A stretch of DNA of 64,000 nucleotides from Rickettsia endosymbiont of Bradysia coprophila (GTDB lineage: Bacteria; Pseudomonadota; Alphaproteobacteria; Rickettsiales; Rickettsiaceae). Under the pieces are notes generated by a model. The model searched no databases. It saw only the letters and a program-made list of their open reading frames with translations, and was not told the origin of the DNA. Both the position numbers and the translations under genes were made by a program. The DNA is taken from positions 728,757 through 792,756 of the forward strand of contig JAHXDM010000002.1 in assembly GCA_019468145.1 (NCBI GenBank), given 5' to 3'. Every line of letters begins with the position of its first letter. Position 1 is the stretch's first letter. This document shows, piece after piece, positions 28,332 through 37,585 of this stretch.

Positions 28332-29719
28332 GGGTACAGCTATTGAATAATGTTAACTAAGATATCAAGATGTCGCTTAAGGCATTTTGGTTAATCATGT
28401 TCCAAAATTGATTCCACCTTCCTTTTGTTTGAACAAGAGATCTAATGGAAATAACTATTTTGGCACCTTGAGTTCGCCACTGCATTGCTGATTTACATAA
28501 TCTTTGCTTGATCAGCGTCTTGCAAGCCGCTTCCGTCACACCAGAACCTATAGGAAAATTTTGTGCTGTGTAATTACTATAATTCATACGTTCTAATTGA
28601 TTAGTAAAATAGCTCACCGCTTTACTCAAATTGTCCTTTATTGCTGGTGATATTTTTTTATTTCCTTCATTTTTTTTCACTTGTTCCTTCATCGTGTCTA
28701 AAAGCTCTGCAGCCGCATTGTTTTCATGCTTTAATTTATGACAAGCATTACTCAACCATTCCTTTCTTCTCCCTTCATCACTAAAAAGTGAATATGAACT
28801 TTTTGCTAAATATTCGCTAGCATGATAAAAATCTAGAATATGATATTGTGTATTCAGTTCTAAAAATTTCCAATTATTACTTGCGCCATCAGCAATGCCA
28901 ATATAATTTGCTGTAGGATATTTTTGTTTGATTTTATTAACCTCTCCTTGTAAACGAGCTATAAATAACCCTTTACCATATTCAGGAGACGCTCCAATAT
29001 ATATTGTATGCAATCTTTCGCTTTGCGCATCGTACAAAGAGATATTACCTGTCATAGCTTCACGATAACCTTGTTCTTTCATTAAAATACATGTGCCATC
29101 TAAACTAATACCTATACTGGTAACCGGTTCTACAATCTTGGGAATAGCATATTCCCAATCTTCTTCTGTCGCTAAAGCTATAGATCCTATATAATCAGCA
29201 ACCTTTTGGATATATCCTCTCGAACAACTCCTAGAATGATTCTCTGCAAAATCTTCACTGACATCTTTCGCACTTAAAGATGCATATTTATACGAAATCA
29301 TTTTGGCAAATTTTGGTGTAGAATGAATAATTATACGCCCTTTCTCATCAACTGGACAAAACGTCTTGCCTCCTTTCGAGCTCTGATATACATGTCGCAT
29401 TATCTCAACAGTACCATAGGGTGTCTCATACTCTTTTTTCACTTTGCCCTTTGAAGACATTCTGACACTACCAATATTAATTATCGCACCAGTTGCATCA
29501 AACTTACTTAGGGCTTCTTTAGTTGCAATGCACCCAACCTCATTTACTCCTTTCTGTATCGCATCTTCCATTTCAAGCATAGAGCCATCCAATTTTAATG
29601 TAATTTGTATTGTGATTTCTTCTCCGTTCCGTGTTATTATTTCTGCCATAGCTTAATTCCAATTATTTACTAAAATCTCACCATAGCATAATTTAAAACA
29701 TTATTCAATAGCTGTACCC
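28332..29719 (-). mobile_element. ISKra4-family-like insertion sequence, 1388 bp, intact
   Basis: Perfect 23-bp terminal inverted repeats at 28332-28354 and 29697-29719 (outer end GGGTACAGCTATTGAATAAT). They are flanked by the 8-bp direct repeat AGTTAGGT at 28324-28331 and 29720-29727, the target site duplication. One uninterrupted transposase gene fills it. This looks like a recent insertion. Confidence 0.93.
28357..29649 (-). CDS. ISKra4-family-like transposase
   Basis: A 430-residue DDE transposase. The N-terminal half has the zinc-poor region KKEYETPYGTVEIMRHVYQ..GKTFCPVDEKG typical of the ISKra4 type. Catalytic blocks are ISLDGT (first Asp), IADGASNNWKFL (second Asp), ILDFYHASEYLA and PIGSGVTEAACKTLIKQRL (containing the Glu). 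It runs from just inside one terminal repeat to 3 bp beyond the other. No frameshift or stop is seen, so it should be functional. Confidence 0.92.
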   Translation of the reverse strand: MAEIITRNGEEITIQITLKLDGSMLEMEDAIQKGVNEVGCIATKEALSKFDATGAIINIGSVRMSSKGKVKKEYETPYGTVEIMRHVYQSSKGGKTFCPVDEKGRIIIHSTPKFAKMISYKYASLSAKDVSEDFAENHSRSCSRGYIQKVADYIGSIALATEEDWEYAIPKIVEPVTSIGISLDGTCILMKEQGYREAMTGNISLYDAQSERLHTIYIGASPEYGKGLFIARLQGEVNKIKQKYPTANYIGIADGASNNWKFLELNTQYHILDFYHASEYLAKSSYSLFSDEGRRKEWLSNACHKLKHENNAAAELLDTMKEQVKKNEGNKKISPAIKDNLSKAVSYFTNQLERMNYSNYTAQNFPIGSGVTEAACKTLIKQRLCKSAMQWRTQGAKIVISIRSLVQTKGRWNQFWNMINQNALSDILIS

Positions 29720-29766
29720 AGTTAGGTCACCATACTACTCTACATTTTTTATGAAAGGTGCATCAC

Positions 29767-29925
29767 CTATCGTCATTGCGAGCCGGGCTTTAGGCCGGCG
29801 TGACAATCCAGAAAAAAATTATTTAAGTTATCGTATTTTTATAGTTTTTTCCTGGATTGCTTGCTTGCGCTTAAGCTAATGACGTTTGTGACAGATTTGT
29901 ACTTATTCAAGAATTATTCAGGCTT
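29767..29925. repeat. Composite palindromic repeat, about 160 bp
   Basis: CGTCATTGCGAGCCGGGC..GGCGTGACAATCCAG, then AATTATTTAAGTTATCGTATTTTT, then an opposed CTGGATTGCTTGCTTGCG..CTAATGACG arm and TACTTATTCAAGAATTATTCA. The whole set occurs in reverse orientation at 34195-34365. Confidence 0.7.
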
Positions 29926-29948
29926 TTTGCAGTTTAAAGATACCACTT

Positions 29949-30473
29949 TTAACCTATCCCTATCCCCCCCTTTTCATGCTGCTTATCCTTCAGAGAATCT
30001 CGGCGGGTGTTAGGAGAGGAAGATGGTGAAATTCTATCAGGCTCTGCATAGACAGGATCCCTAACATAGTCTTGTTGTGGAGCAGAAGGAGCCCGGGATA
30101 TAGGAGGTTGATTGAGTCCTCTATCCTGGTCACGCTCCCGGTTGCGGGTTGGTAGCTGGTCATGTGAAGGTGAAGAGTTATTCTTCCCTTGATTTTTTCC
30201 AGGCATTGGGTTACCTCTAACTTCGTCCCAAGTGCCTTTTGCTAAGGCAACTCCGCCGACTGCTGCGAAACCTGCAACAATGGCTAGCGGTATTCCTGTT
30301 CCTCCAGTGGCAATTGCCACGGCAAGGAAAGTTCCTATTCCCAAAGCAATAGCTTTCTTTTTATTATGTCCAATAAGACCCCAGCCTCTTTTGACTATAT
30401 TCCCTGTCTGTGTGGCAATTTTTGAAAGAAGTGAGGGGTTTGTAGGTTGCTTAATATCATCTGTTTCTGGCAT
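29949..30473 (-). CDS. Hypothetical membrane protein with disordered proline-rich tail
   Basis: 174 residues. After a polar start there is a basic stretch (GHNKKK) and a Gly/Ala-rich hydrophobic region, residues 41-78 (AIALGIGTFLAVAIA and IPLAIVAGFAAVGGVALA), which could form a hairpin of two membrane helices. The remaining 90 residues are low-complexity, rich in Pro, Arg, Asp, Ser and Gln, and probably disordered. No motif for a known family is seen. The architecture (short helix or hairpin, long polar tail) is shared with the small membrane proteins at 33466 and 34415. It may be a membrane-inserting secreted protein, but that is speculative. Confidence 0.6.
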   Translation of the reverse strand: MPETDDIKQPTNPSLLSKIATQTGNIVKRGWGLIGHNKKKAIALGIGTFLAVAIATGGTGIPLAIVAGFAAVGGVALAKGTWDEVRGNPMPGKNQGKNNSSPSHDQLPTRNRERDQDRGLNQPPISRAPSAPQQDYVRDPVYAEPDRISPSSSPNTRRDSLKDKQHEKGGIGIG

Positions 30474-30738
30474 AATATATAGTTCTCAATATTTATTAAT
30501 ATATTATTCAATAATGCTAGGATTTGCAATAGTTAGCAAGTGTTTTTATTTTTGTAATATACTTAAGTAGAAGATAATTTTTTGCTAATATGGAAAATAG
30601 TGATAAATTTCCTAGTATTAGCCCACGCTTTCCAACAGTTAATGGCTATTAATAGTTTATAATTTAATAAAATACTACTTAGTGGTCCAACTTCTTTATG
30701 CTATAATTTCTTAAAGATCTAAATTAAATCGCTCAACT

Positions 30739-32576
30739 ATGCCAGTTAAACTTTCAGATACTAATATAACTAGCGTCCCTGAAGGTCATAATAAGCTGCT
30801 TAGAATGCTGGTAGGTACGGATGAATTCTTTGACTTAATAGTGAATAGTGATGTATTCGTAGATAAAAGCTTAATGATCAAAGAGTTATTAGAAGATAGT
30901 GGTAAAGTAATTTTCATTACCCGCCCAAGGCGCTTCGGTAAAAGTTTGAATATGGACATGCTGTAGAAATTTTTTGAAATAGAAGTGGATGAGAGGGGCG
31001 TACCTTTACTGCTCGACCAAAGGGTTAATAACAAACTATTTGTTGGTGGGGAAGTAGATTTAGGGCTAGCTAGTGGAAAAAAAAGATTACTAGTAAAACT
31101 GAAGATAGCCCAATATTCAGACATTCTTTCGGATTACCAAGGGCAATTTCCAGTGATTTCCATAAATTTCAAGGATGTGAGGGGGAGTAACTACGAGGAG
31201 ATTGAGAATGGTATAAAAATAAGTATTAAAAACTTATATAATCATCATAAATATTTGTTATTTAGCGATAAAATTAGTTTAGCTGAAAAAAATAATTTTG
31301 GCGACTTATGGGAAGGAAAAATAGATAAAACACTTCTAAAAAATAGTTTAAGATTTTTAAGTGAACTACTTTTTAATCATTTTAATCAAAAAGTTTACAT
31401 ACTAATCGATGAATATGATACTCCGATCAATAGTTCGTACATTAAGTTTGGTCATAAAACAGAAGAATTTGAGTTAGTGCTTGAATTGTTCCGCGGGATG
31501 TTGGGTAGCGCCCTAAAAACCAACCCATACTTAGAAAAAGGAGTCATTACTGGCATATTACGGGTTGCTAAAGCTAACTTGTTCTCGGATTTAAATAATG
31601 TCCGAGAATATAGTTTACTAGATGAGGATTTTTCTAAAGTTTATGGTTTTACTCAAATAGAAGTTGATGAGTTACTGGCAAAGGTTCCAACTAAAACGGA
31701 TCCTGAAAAGATTAAAGAGTGGTATAATGGTTACACCTTCGGTGGAGAAATAATCTACAATCCCTGGTCAATTATGCAATGTTTAGCCAGTAAAGGCAAG
31801 CTTGATCATTACTGGCTAGATAGTGAGGGAACTGGGCTTGTTGACAAAGCGCTGCTCTCTGATGAGATGCAGGAAGATTTGCAAGAATTATTGGAAGGTA
31901 GAGGAATTGTTAAGAAATTATATAAACAAATTTCTTTAGGGCAAATAGAGCATAATAAAGATATATTCTATAGCTTGTTGGTGTTTGCGGGCTATTTATA
32001 AATCCTTGCCTGGTAAACGATGACCCAGAAAGTCCACGATATTGTTTAACGATCCCTAATAATGAGGTAAGAGAGATTTACGTTGAAAGAGTTCTGGGGT
32101 GGGTGGCAAACAAATTAAATATGGATGTAAGCAATTATGACGATTTTATAGCATTGCTAATCAATCAACAAATAGATAAATTTGGCAAGCGATTGCAAGG
32201 CTATTTATTAAATTCCACCAGCTATCATGATTTAAGTAAGGAAAGGGATTACCATAATTTAATGGGAGGACTGCTAGCCCCTCTTGCAAACAAATATATG
32301 ATAGAATCTAATCGGGAAACTGGCTATGGCAGATGCGACCATATATTAATTCCTATAAGGATCGATAATGATACAGCGATAATTATGGAATATAAAATAG
32401 CTAAATCTTCAGAAGAACTAGAATCTATAGCAAAAGCAGGTTTAGCACAGATCAATGATCAAAGATATGATACCAAAATAAAAGAGCATCCTCACGTCCA
32501 AAAGATCCTCAAAATGGCGATGGCCTTTTGTGGGAAAGAGGTAGCTATGCAATATCAAGTTGATCTTGTTCTCTAA
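30739..32576 (+). pseudogene. Broken AAA-ATPase-like / PD-(D/E)XK nuclease gene
   Basis: It is a close paralogue of the intact gene at 44376-46217. The frame opens at ATG 30739 and shows the P-loop RPRRFGKSLNMDML. A TAG at 30964-30966 falls where the paralogue has CGG (Arg). The same frame then resumes to GYL and a TAA at 31999-32001. There an extra base shifts the frame; the third piece continues NPCLVNDDPESPRYC in the new frame to 32576. It includes the nuclease core GRCDHILI..IIMEYKIAK. One nonsense change plus one frameshift make it a pseudogene, still recent because the rest is well conserved. Confidence 0.88.
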
Positions 32577-32681
32577 TTCTTTGGCTTTTATAGTTAAGAA
32601 GCGAATTAAGGAGCGATATAGCCAAGGGCGCAAAAGGGGCCAAGAGAAGATAGCTATTTCCAGCACTTAAATCGCACAAGA

Positions 32682-33347
32682 TTAACTAATAGGGATTATC
32701 TTTACTTCTTCTGTTTTAAGAGGTGATTTTGGTAAAGTAATAGTCAATATCCCATTTTTTAAATTGGATGAAATCTCAGTCTTGTCTACATCTTTTGGTA
32801 ATAATAATTTTTGGTAGAAGGAATTACGAGCCTGAGAATTGCTGCAAGAAGGATCATTTTTTGAAGTCTCTATTACAGGTTTTTGAGCTTTAACAAGTAT
32901 ATAATTCCCTTGTAATTCAATTTTAACTTGTTCTTTTTCAAAGCCCGGAATTTCAATATTAAGGATATACTCCTTATCCGTAGTATTTAAATAGCTATGA
33001 AAACTGCTAGATACAAATCCCCCATCGATAAAATAGCTGCTATTATCCTTAATAGCGATTTTATGCCATAACCTATCCATTTCTTTAGAGATTTGAGCAA
33101 ATGGATTAGGATATTCTGGGATTTCAGTATCTTGGTTTAAATCATTAGTTGGTTTATTGTTATTTTGTGTGCTTGCCATCTCTTTGCTGGCTGACTGTTT
33201 TACCGAAGCAGCTTCCACAATTTTAGGAGCAAAGATGATGCTAGCTACCAATATTCCAAAAGCCAAGGCACTTCTAAGGTTCTGATCCACAGCCCTAGTT
33301 ATCACATCATTATTGTTGATAGCAAATTTTCTATAGTGATTTTTCAT
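32682..33347 (-). CDS. Hsp20/alpha-crystallin small heat-shock protein with N-terminal export signal
   Basis: 221 residues. The C-terminal half is an alpha-crystallin domain: LNTTDKEYILNIEIPGFEKEQVKIELQGNYILVKAQKP, FYQKLLLPKDVD, SNLKNGILTITLPKSP, ending with an IIPIS I-x-I-like tail. Residues about 25-47 (RSALAFGILVASIIFAPKIVEAA) form a signal peptide or anchor, so the chaperone would act in the periplasm or on the outer face. Normal Hsp20 proteins are cytosolic. A Ser/Asn/Gln linker separates anchor and domain. It would hold unfolded envelope proteins; no HrcA or ROSE-like element was recognised upstream. Confidence 0.87.
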   Translation of the reverse strand: MKNHYRKFAINNNDVITRAVDQNLRSALAFGILVASIIFAPKIVEAASVKQSASKEMASTQNNNKPTNDLNQDTEIPEYPNPFAQISKEMDRLWHKIAIKDNSSYFIDGGFVSSSFHSYLNTTDKEYILNIEIPGFEKEQVKIELQGNYILVKAQKPVIETSKNDPSCSNSQARNSFYQKLLLPKDVDKTEISSNLKNGILTITLPKSPLKTEEVKIIPIS

Positions 33348-33465
33348 AGTTCTCTCCTACTTTAATAATTATGACAACTATATAATATATTATATTTTCG
33401 AGATATTTCAATAGCCCTTTATATATTAAATTTACCTATAAGTTTAATTATTTAGACTTCTTGCC

Positions 33466-33915
33466 TTATACATTAAATTGGAGAGTAGAATATTCGTGTT
33501 GACCACCAATCGTCTCTACTAATGATTCATGACTTTTATAAGGCGGCGGGGCACCATCTTGATTTAAAGGCGGGGCATCATACTGTGGTGTATATGATGG
33601 TGGAAATGTTGAGAGTATAGTATTTCCATGTTCCTCCAATATATGAAATATGGATGTAGGTTCTCTCTCAGAAGAGCTTGTATTATCGTCCGTAAGATGG
33701 ATAGTTGAAGGATTTTCTAAATCTTCTGGCGTTTCCCTGCAATACTGAACAAACTTATATAAGATCCAACCACCTAGAATAGTTCCTAGCAAAACTACAA
33801 ATGTTAGAATACATATTACTATGGGGTGAAATAGGGAGTTAGATTGCTGAGGATCATTATTTTTATCCGGATTAGCCCAATTTTCTGCCCCATTGATTTT
33901 ATTATTTTTACTCAT
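33466..33915 (-). CDS. Small single-pass membrane protein with two PPxY motifs
   Basis: 149 residues: a polar Asn-rich N-terminus, one membrane helix at 31-54 (PIVICILTFVVLLGTILGGWILYK), then an acidic Ser/Thr-rich tail. The tail has two PPxY motifs, PPSY at 105-108 and PPPY at 123-126, with another PP in between (DAPPLNQD). PPxY motifs are bound by WW domains of eukaryotic Nedd4-type ubiquitin ligases and are used by viruses and some bacteria. The family is not recognised. Given the intracellular lifestyle the motifs are suggestive, but two short motifs in a Pro-rich tail can arise by chance. Confidence 0.6.
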   Translation of the reverse strand: MSKNNKINGAENWANPDKNNDPQQSNSLFHPIVICILTFVVLLGTILGGWILYKFVQYCRETPEDLENPSTIHLTDDNTSSSEREPTSIFHILEEHGNTILSTFPPSYTPQYDAPPLNQDGAPPPYKSHESLVETIGGQHEYSTLQFNV

Positions 33916-34018
33916 ATTTATATCTCAGATCAATTAATTTTTAAAACAAGTTGAGCTATCTTATGTTTTGTAGAACTTAAGATTTATAGTTTCCCTGCTC
34001 CTTAAGGGGTCCTCTTAC

Positions 34019-34107
34019 AACTGTCGAAAGTTATTGCACATCCCTATTCTCAGCATCATTGAGAAGGCCGCAAGGGGCAAGAACTGTGTTTTCGAACTTT
34101 CGACAGT
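34019..34107. repeat. ACTGTCGAAAGTT inverted-repeat element, copy 2
   Basis: 89 bp with ends AACTGTCGAAAGTT (34019-34032) and AACTTTCGACAGT (34095-34107). The internal sequence TATTGCACATCCCTATTCTC is shared with copy 3 at 57810-57898. No coding content. Confidence 0.8.
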
Positions 34108-34194
34108 AGTGTGAGACCTCTACTGCCATGCAAGGTGATACATTACCTATTATATACCAGAGAAGTTTAAAAGTCGCGTCTTCAAGTTGTAAAA

Positions 34195-34365
34195 GATGTG
34201 AATAATTCTTGAATAAGTATAAATTGCAACATCACCAATGTCATGAGCTAAGCCAGCGGTAAGCAGGCGAAGCAATTTCCTTAAAAAAAATTATTTAAGT
34301 CAACGTATTTTGGGTAGGTCGTCTGGAGTGCCATGCCGGCTGTAAGCCGGCTTGCAATGATGCAT
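34195..34365. repeat. Composite palindromic repeat, inverted copy of 29767-29925
   Basis: TGAATAATTCTTGAATAAGTA, then GTCATGAGCTAAGCC..GCGAAGCAATTTCC, AATTATTTAAGTCAACGTATTTT, and GCCATGCCGGCTGTAAGCCGG..TTGCAATGATG. Together with copy 2 above, it fills the gap 33916-34414, which holds no gene. Confidence 0.7.
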
Positions 34366-34414
34366 AAGAAGGCTAATTGTAAGAAGAAAGGATTTTTCCT
34401 CTCTCTATTGCTAT

Positions 34415-34936
34415 TTAGCAAGTGGGTCTATAAACCCCTGCTAGTTCATGCTGATAAAAATCTATTGTATTTAGCGGATCATTTGACTCATTATTACTGA
34501 CATAGTCCGCATCCTTAACCTGTGTAGTTACCAGAAAATCGTCAGGAAGCATTTCTCCTGTCTCCGGATTCAGATCTTTCTCCTTATTCGATTCTCCTTT
34601 TAGGACTTTTAAGGCTTTTAGGGCGTTGTTGGCTATTTTTTTGGGAATAGTAGGGCAACACACGCATAATAAGCATAGTCCAACTGCACATACCACTACT
34701 ATAAAACCCACTACTAATCCCCAATTAGTAAATGAAGTTGGAGCCAGCCCGTTTGGATTTTCAGGATAAGGAGTAAGAAAATCTTGCCCTGCATTGTGTT
34801 CAATACCGTCTCCTGAGGTTGATGACGTAATTCCCTTTTCAGGATATATCTTGGAGAGAAAAATTCTACTTTGTATGGAAGGAGCCGCCTCAATTGGATC
34901 AAGTTCAAGTAATCTGTCGTCTATTAATTTACTCAT
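34415..34936 (-). CDS. Hypothetical single-pass membrane protein, Cys-rich at membrane face
   Basis: 173 residues starting MSKLIDDRLLELDPIEA. It has one membrane helix at about 72-94 (WGLVVGFIVVVCAVGLCLLCVCC) with five cysteines toward its C-terminal end, followed by a basic stretch. Such Cys clusters next to a helix can be acylated in eukaryotic hosts. The rest is polar and probably disordered. No known domain. It shares the short-TM-long-tail layout with the 33466-33915 gene. The coding call rests on length and a plausible ATG at 34936. Confidence 0.6.
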   Translation of the reverse strand: MSKLIDDRLLELDPIEAAPSIQSRIFLSKIYPEKGITSSTSGDGIEHNAGQDFLTPYPENPNGLAPTSFTNWGLVVGFIVVVCAVGLCLLCVCCPTIPKKIANNALKALKVLKGESNKEKDLNPETGEMLPDDFLVTTQVKDADYVSNNESNDPLNTIDFYQHELAGVYRPTC

Positions 34937-35136
34937 AACTTATTAATTCTTCTAAAATATTATTTAATTATTTAACTATTTTTAACTTATTTAAAGATCA
35001 GGTAAATACTATAAATTATTGTCTTTGTCAAGGAAGTTTTTTTGAAAAATTGTCAAGCAAATTAACTAATTGCTAATAATAAATTATCCTAAAGTTGAAA
35101 AATTGTTGTAGAAAGGATACGGAAGGAGAAGTGAAA

Positions 35137-36189
35137 TTATATATTATCGGTGTTTTTTAAATATAGCAGCATAGCATCGCCATAACTAAAAAAACGCATT
35201 TTTTGGGTAATAGCGTATTGGTAGATATCTTGCGCTTCTTGATAACCGGCAAAGGCACAGATCAATATAAATAATGTAGATTTTGGCAGATGGAAGTTAG
35301 TGATTAGCATATCAACAATTTGAAATTTAAATCCTGGCTTAATAAAAATCTCTGTCTCAGCGCTTCCCTTTTGTATTTGTTTTTCAACTTGTGATTGAAG
35401 CGCGGCGCTTTCCAAGGCCCTTAACGAGGTGCTGCCAACAGCAATTACTCGCCTATTATCTTTTTTTGCTTTATTAATTATCTTCGCAGTTATTGTCTCT
35501 ATTTCATAATACTCCTTGTGCATTATATGCCTATTAATATCTTCCGTTTTAATAGGTAAAAACGTCCCTGCCCCGACATGCAAGGTAATAAATACAATTT
35601 CTACCTTTTTGGCTTTAATTAAGCTCAGTAAATCTTCAGTAAAATGCAACCCGGCCGTTGGAGCAGCCACCGCGCCAGGCTTTTTACTATAAACTGTTTG
35701 ATATCTAGTATTGTCTTCATTAAAATTATCTTCCCTTTTTATGTAAGGAGGGAGAGGCATTTCTCCATATTTTTCTAAAAACTCAAAAACAGAAATATCC
35801 TGTAAGGTAAATTCAACCTCCACCTGCCCCATTCCAAGCTTTTTAATAAGCGTAATTTTATTGCCGGCAAAATCAAATTGATCCCCTTCCTTAAGACGTT
35901 TTGATGGCTTAGCAAAACCATGCCAACGATTACCCTCTACTTGTTTATTTAAATATAACTCTATCCTTTTGCCAGATTTATCTAGGATTAATTTAGCTTT
36001 TATTACTTTACTATCATTAAATACTATTACATCCCCCGCTTCCAGATAATTTATTATACTATAAAATTTATTCCGCACTAAGCTATTATTTTGCCTGGCT
36101 ACTAATAAATCTGAATTTTCTCGTTTGTCACTCGGTTTTTGGGCAATGAGAATTTTTGGTAAAGTAAAATCAAAATCTGATAATTTCAT
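35137..36189 (-). CDS. queA: S-adenosylmethionine:tRNA ribosyltransferase-isomerase QueA
   Basis: 350 residues. It transfers and isomerises the ribosyl part of SAM onto 7-aminomethyl-deazaguanine in tRNA to give epoxyqueuosine. Family blocks are FDFTLPKILIAQKP, DVIVFNDSKVIKAKL, EMPLPPYIKR, YQTVYSKKPGAVAAPTAGLHF, HVGAGTFLPI, HKEYYEI, VAVGSTSLRALE, DMLITNFHLPKSTLFIL and FFSYGDAMLL. The length matches and the ATG at 36189 fits. No other queuosine genes are in the window. Confidence 0.95.
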   Translation of the reverse strand: MKLSDFDFTLPKILIAQKPSDKRENSDLLVARQNNSLVRNKFYSIINYLEAGDVIVFNDSKVIKAKLILDKSGKRIELYLNKQVEGNRWHGFAKPSKRLKEGDQFDFAGNKITLIKKLGMGQVEVEFTLQDISVFEFLEKYGEMPLPPYIKREDNFNEDNTRYQTVYSKKPGAVAAPTAGLHFTEDLLSLIKAKKVEIVFITLHVGAGTFLPIKTEDINRHIMHKEYYEIETITAKIINKAKKDNRRVIAVGSTSLRALESAALQSQVEKQIQKGSAETEIFIKPGFKFQIVDMLITNFHLPKSTLFILICAFAGYQEAQDIYQYAITQKMRFFSYGDAMLLYLKNTDNI

Positions 36190-36350
36190 TTCAGTTCGTT
36201 TAGAGTAGTTATCTGGATGTTGAATATCGGCAATTATAACATAAAGAATAACAATTGCCTATTAATTATAGCTTGACTTTAAAACCACAAACTGTTAATT
36301 ATTTTTTACTAATTTTTAATATTAGGTTGATAATCTATAGGAATCTAACA

Positions 36351-37421
36351 ATGCTAAATGAAGATTTTAATAAACGGGTCAAAGGTAATTGCCTTGATCT
36401 TAGCGTAGACCCAAAGCAAGGGAAAACAGGTAATCGTTTGGATTCTATCAATCCAGCTCCAACTATAATAATGGGAGCTAACAATGTTATTACTATAACA
36501 TTAAGTAAGGAGGAATCTTATATAAATTATATAACAAAATTAGAGAATTTTATAGGAGAAAATCCTCATATTATAAAAGTTAATTTAAAGAGTCAAAATT
36601 TAAATTCTTACCATCTTGGATTACTAATAGATGCCCTAAAAGATAGTAATATTATGGCCTTAAACCTCTCTAGCAACCAGATAGATTTAGCAGGAATAAC
36701 TAAATTAACAAAAATGCCAAAGCTGGTTTATCTAAATCTATCTGATAATGAGCTATTTTTTCAGAAAGAGTATATAGCTGAATTAGCTAAAATACCCCTT
36801 ATATACCTCAATATATCCACTACTTCCCAGTATCTCCCTAGGAATAGAGTTGCTGAAGATGCCCTACAAGAAATTGCTCAAATGACAAAACTTCAGACAT
36901 TAGAAATATCAGGAATCTTGCATGATGATTCCCAAAGCCTAAAAATGTACGCTTCGCTACAACAGCTTATATCTCAAATGCCGAATCTTAAGTGTTTCAA
37001 TATCTCTCATAATAATTTACCTTCTAAGGTTGGAGCGGCAATATCTCAGCATATGGTTAACTTGATTGATCTTGATATATCTCATAACCAAATACATAAT
37101 ATTAAAATAATAAAGCGGTTTGGAAATCTGAAAAATCTTCTGAAGCTTAAGCTTGAGCAAAACTACCTGGAAGACTATGAGGTAGGAAAACAAATAGTGA
37201 ATGATATAAAATTAAAAGCTAGTCAATATGATGAAGAATCTATTAAAAGGAAAATAATTACCTGGGATAATATCGAATCTTTTGTAATGCACTTTCCGCA
37301 AGTAGCAAATGATCAAATCTCTTTAGAAAGAGATCTCTCCAATTCTATGAATTTAATAGATTCGCTAAAACTAGCTGTAGAACTAAGTGGCAAAGAATCA
37401 GAAACAGCAGAAGCTCCTTGA
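36351..37421 (+). CDS. Leucine-rich repeat protein
   Basis: 356 residues from the ATG at 36351 (AGGA nine bases upstream); the frame is open further upstream, but that part does not look coding. Residues about 75-280 contain LRR units such as IMALNLSSNQIDLAGITKLTKMPKLVYLNLSDNEL split by short irregular units, then LKCFNISHNNLPS and LIDLDISHNQIHNI. LRRs are binding scaffolds; bacterial ones are often host-interaction proteins. No signal peptide, membrane segment or catalytic E3-ligase domain is seen. The C-terminal 80 residues are helical and unassigned. An RPE-like element follows 36 bp after the stop. Confidence 0.75.
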   Translation: MLNEDFNKRVKGNCLDLSVDPKQGKTGNRLDSINPAPTIIMGANNVITITLSKEESYINYITKLENFIGENPHIIKVNLKSQNLNSYHLGLLIDALKDSNIMALNLSSNQIDLAGITKLTKMPKLVYLNLSDNELFFQKEYIAELAKIPLIYLNISTTSQYLPRNRVAEDALQEIAQMTKLQTLEISGILHDDSQSLKMYASLQQLISQMPNLKCFNISHNNLPSKVGAAISQHMVNLIDLDISHNQIHNIKIIKRFGNLKNLLKLKLEQNYLEDYEVGKQIVNDIKLKASQYDEESIKRKIITWDNIESFVMHFPQVANDQISLERDLSNSMNLIDSLKLAVELSGKESETAEAP

Positions 37422-37456
37422 AATTTTGGATGAGAACATCTTATCTAAAACTGAAA

Positions 37457-37564
37457 TATACCCCCCTGCCGATGATTTTGCTGCCTTGCGCGATGGAGCG
37501 AAGCCTATAGATAATAGGCGAGCATTGAGCAACGACGCACGCCAATTCATATCAGAGGAGTATA
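37457..37564. repeat. RPE-like palindromic element, copy 2 (intergenic)
   Basis: 108 bp, almost the same as the one inside murE, with ends TATACCCCCCTGCCGAT and ATCAGAGGAGTATA. It lies between the LRR gene and the end of gyrA. Its open frame reads DDFAALRDGAKPIDNRRA as in MurE. Confidence 0.9.
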
Positions 37565-37585
37565 AGGCTGGGTAATTAACTTATA

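Noticed and set aside
37387-37575. 62-codon frame containing the RPE-like peptide after the LRR gene
   Set aside because: It starts inside the LRR gene in another frame and consists mainly of the palindromic element; no ribosome binding site supports it.
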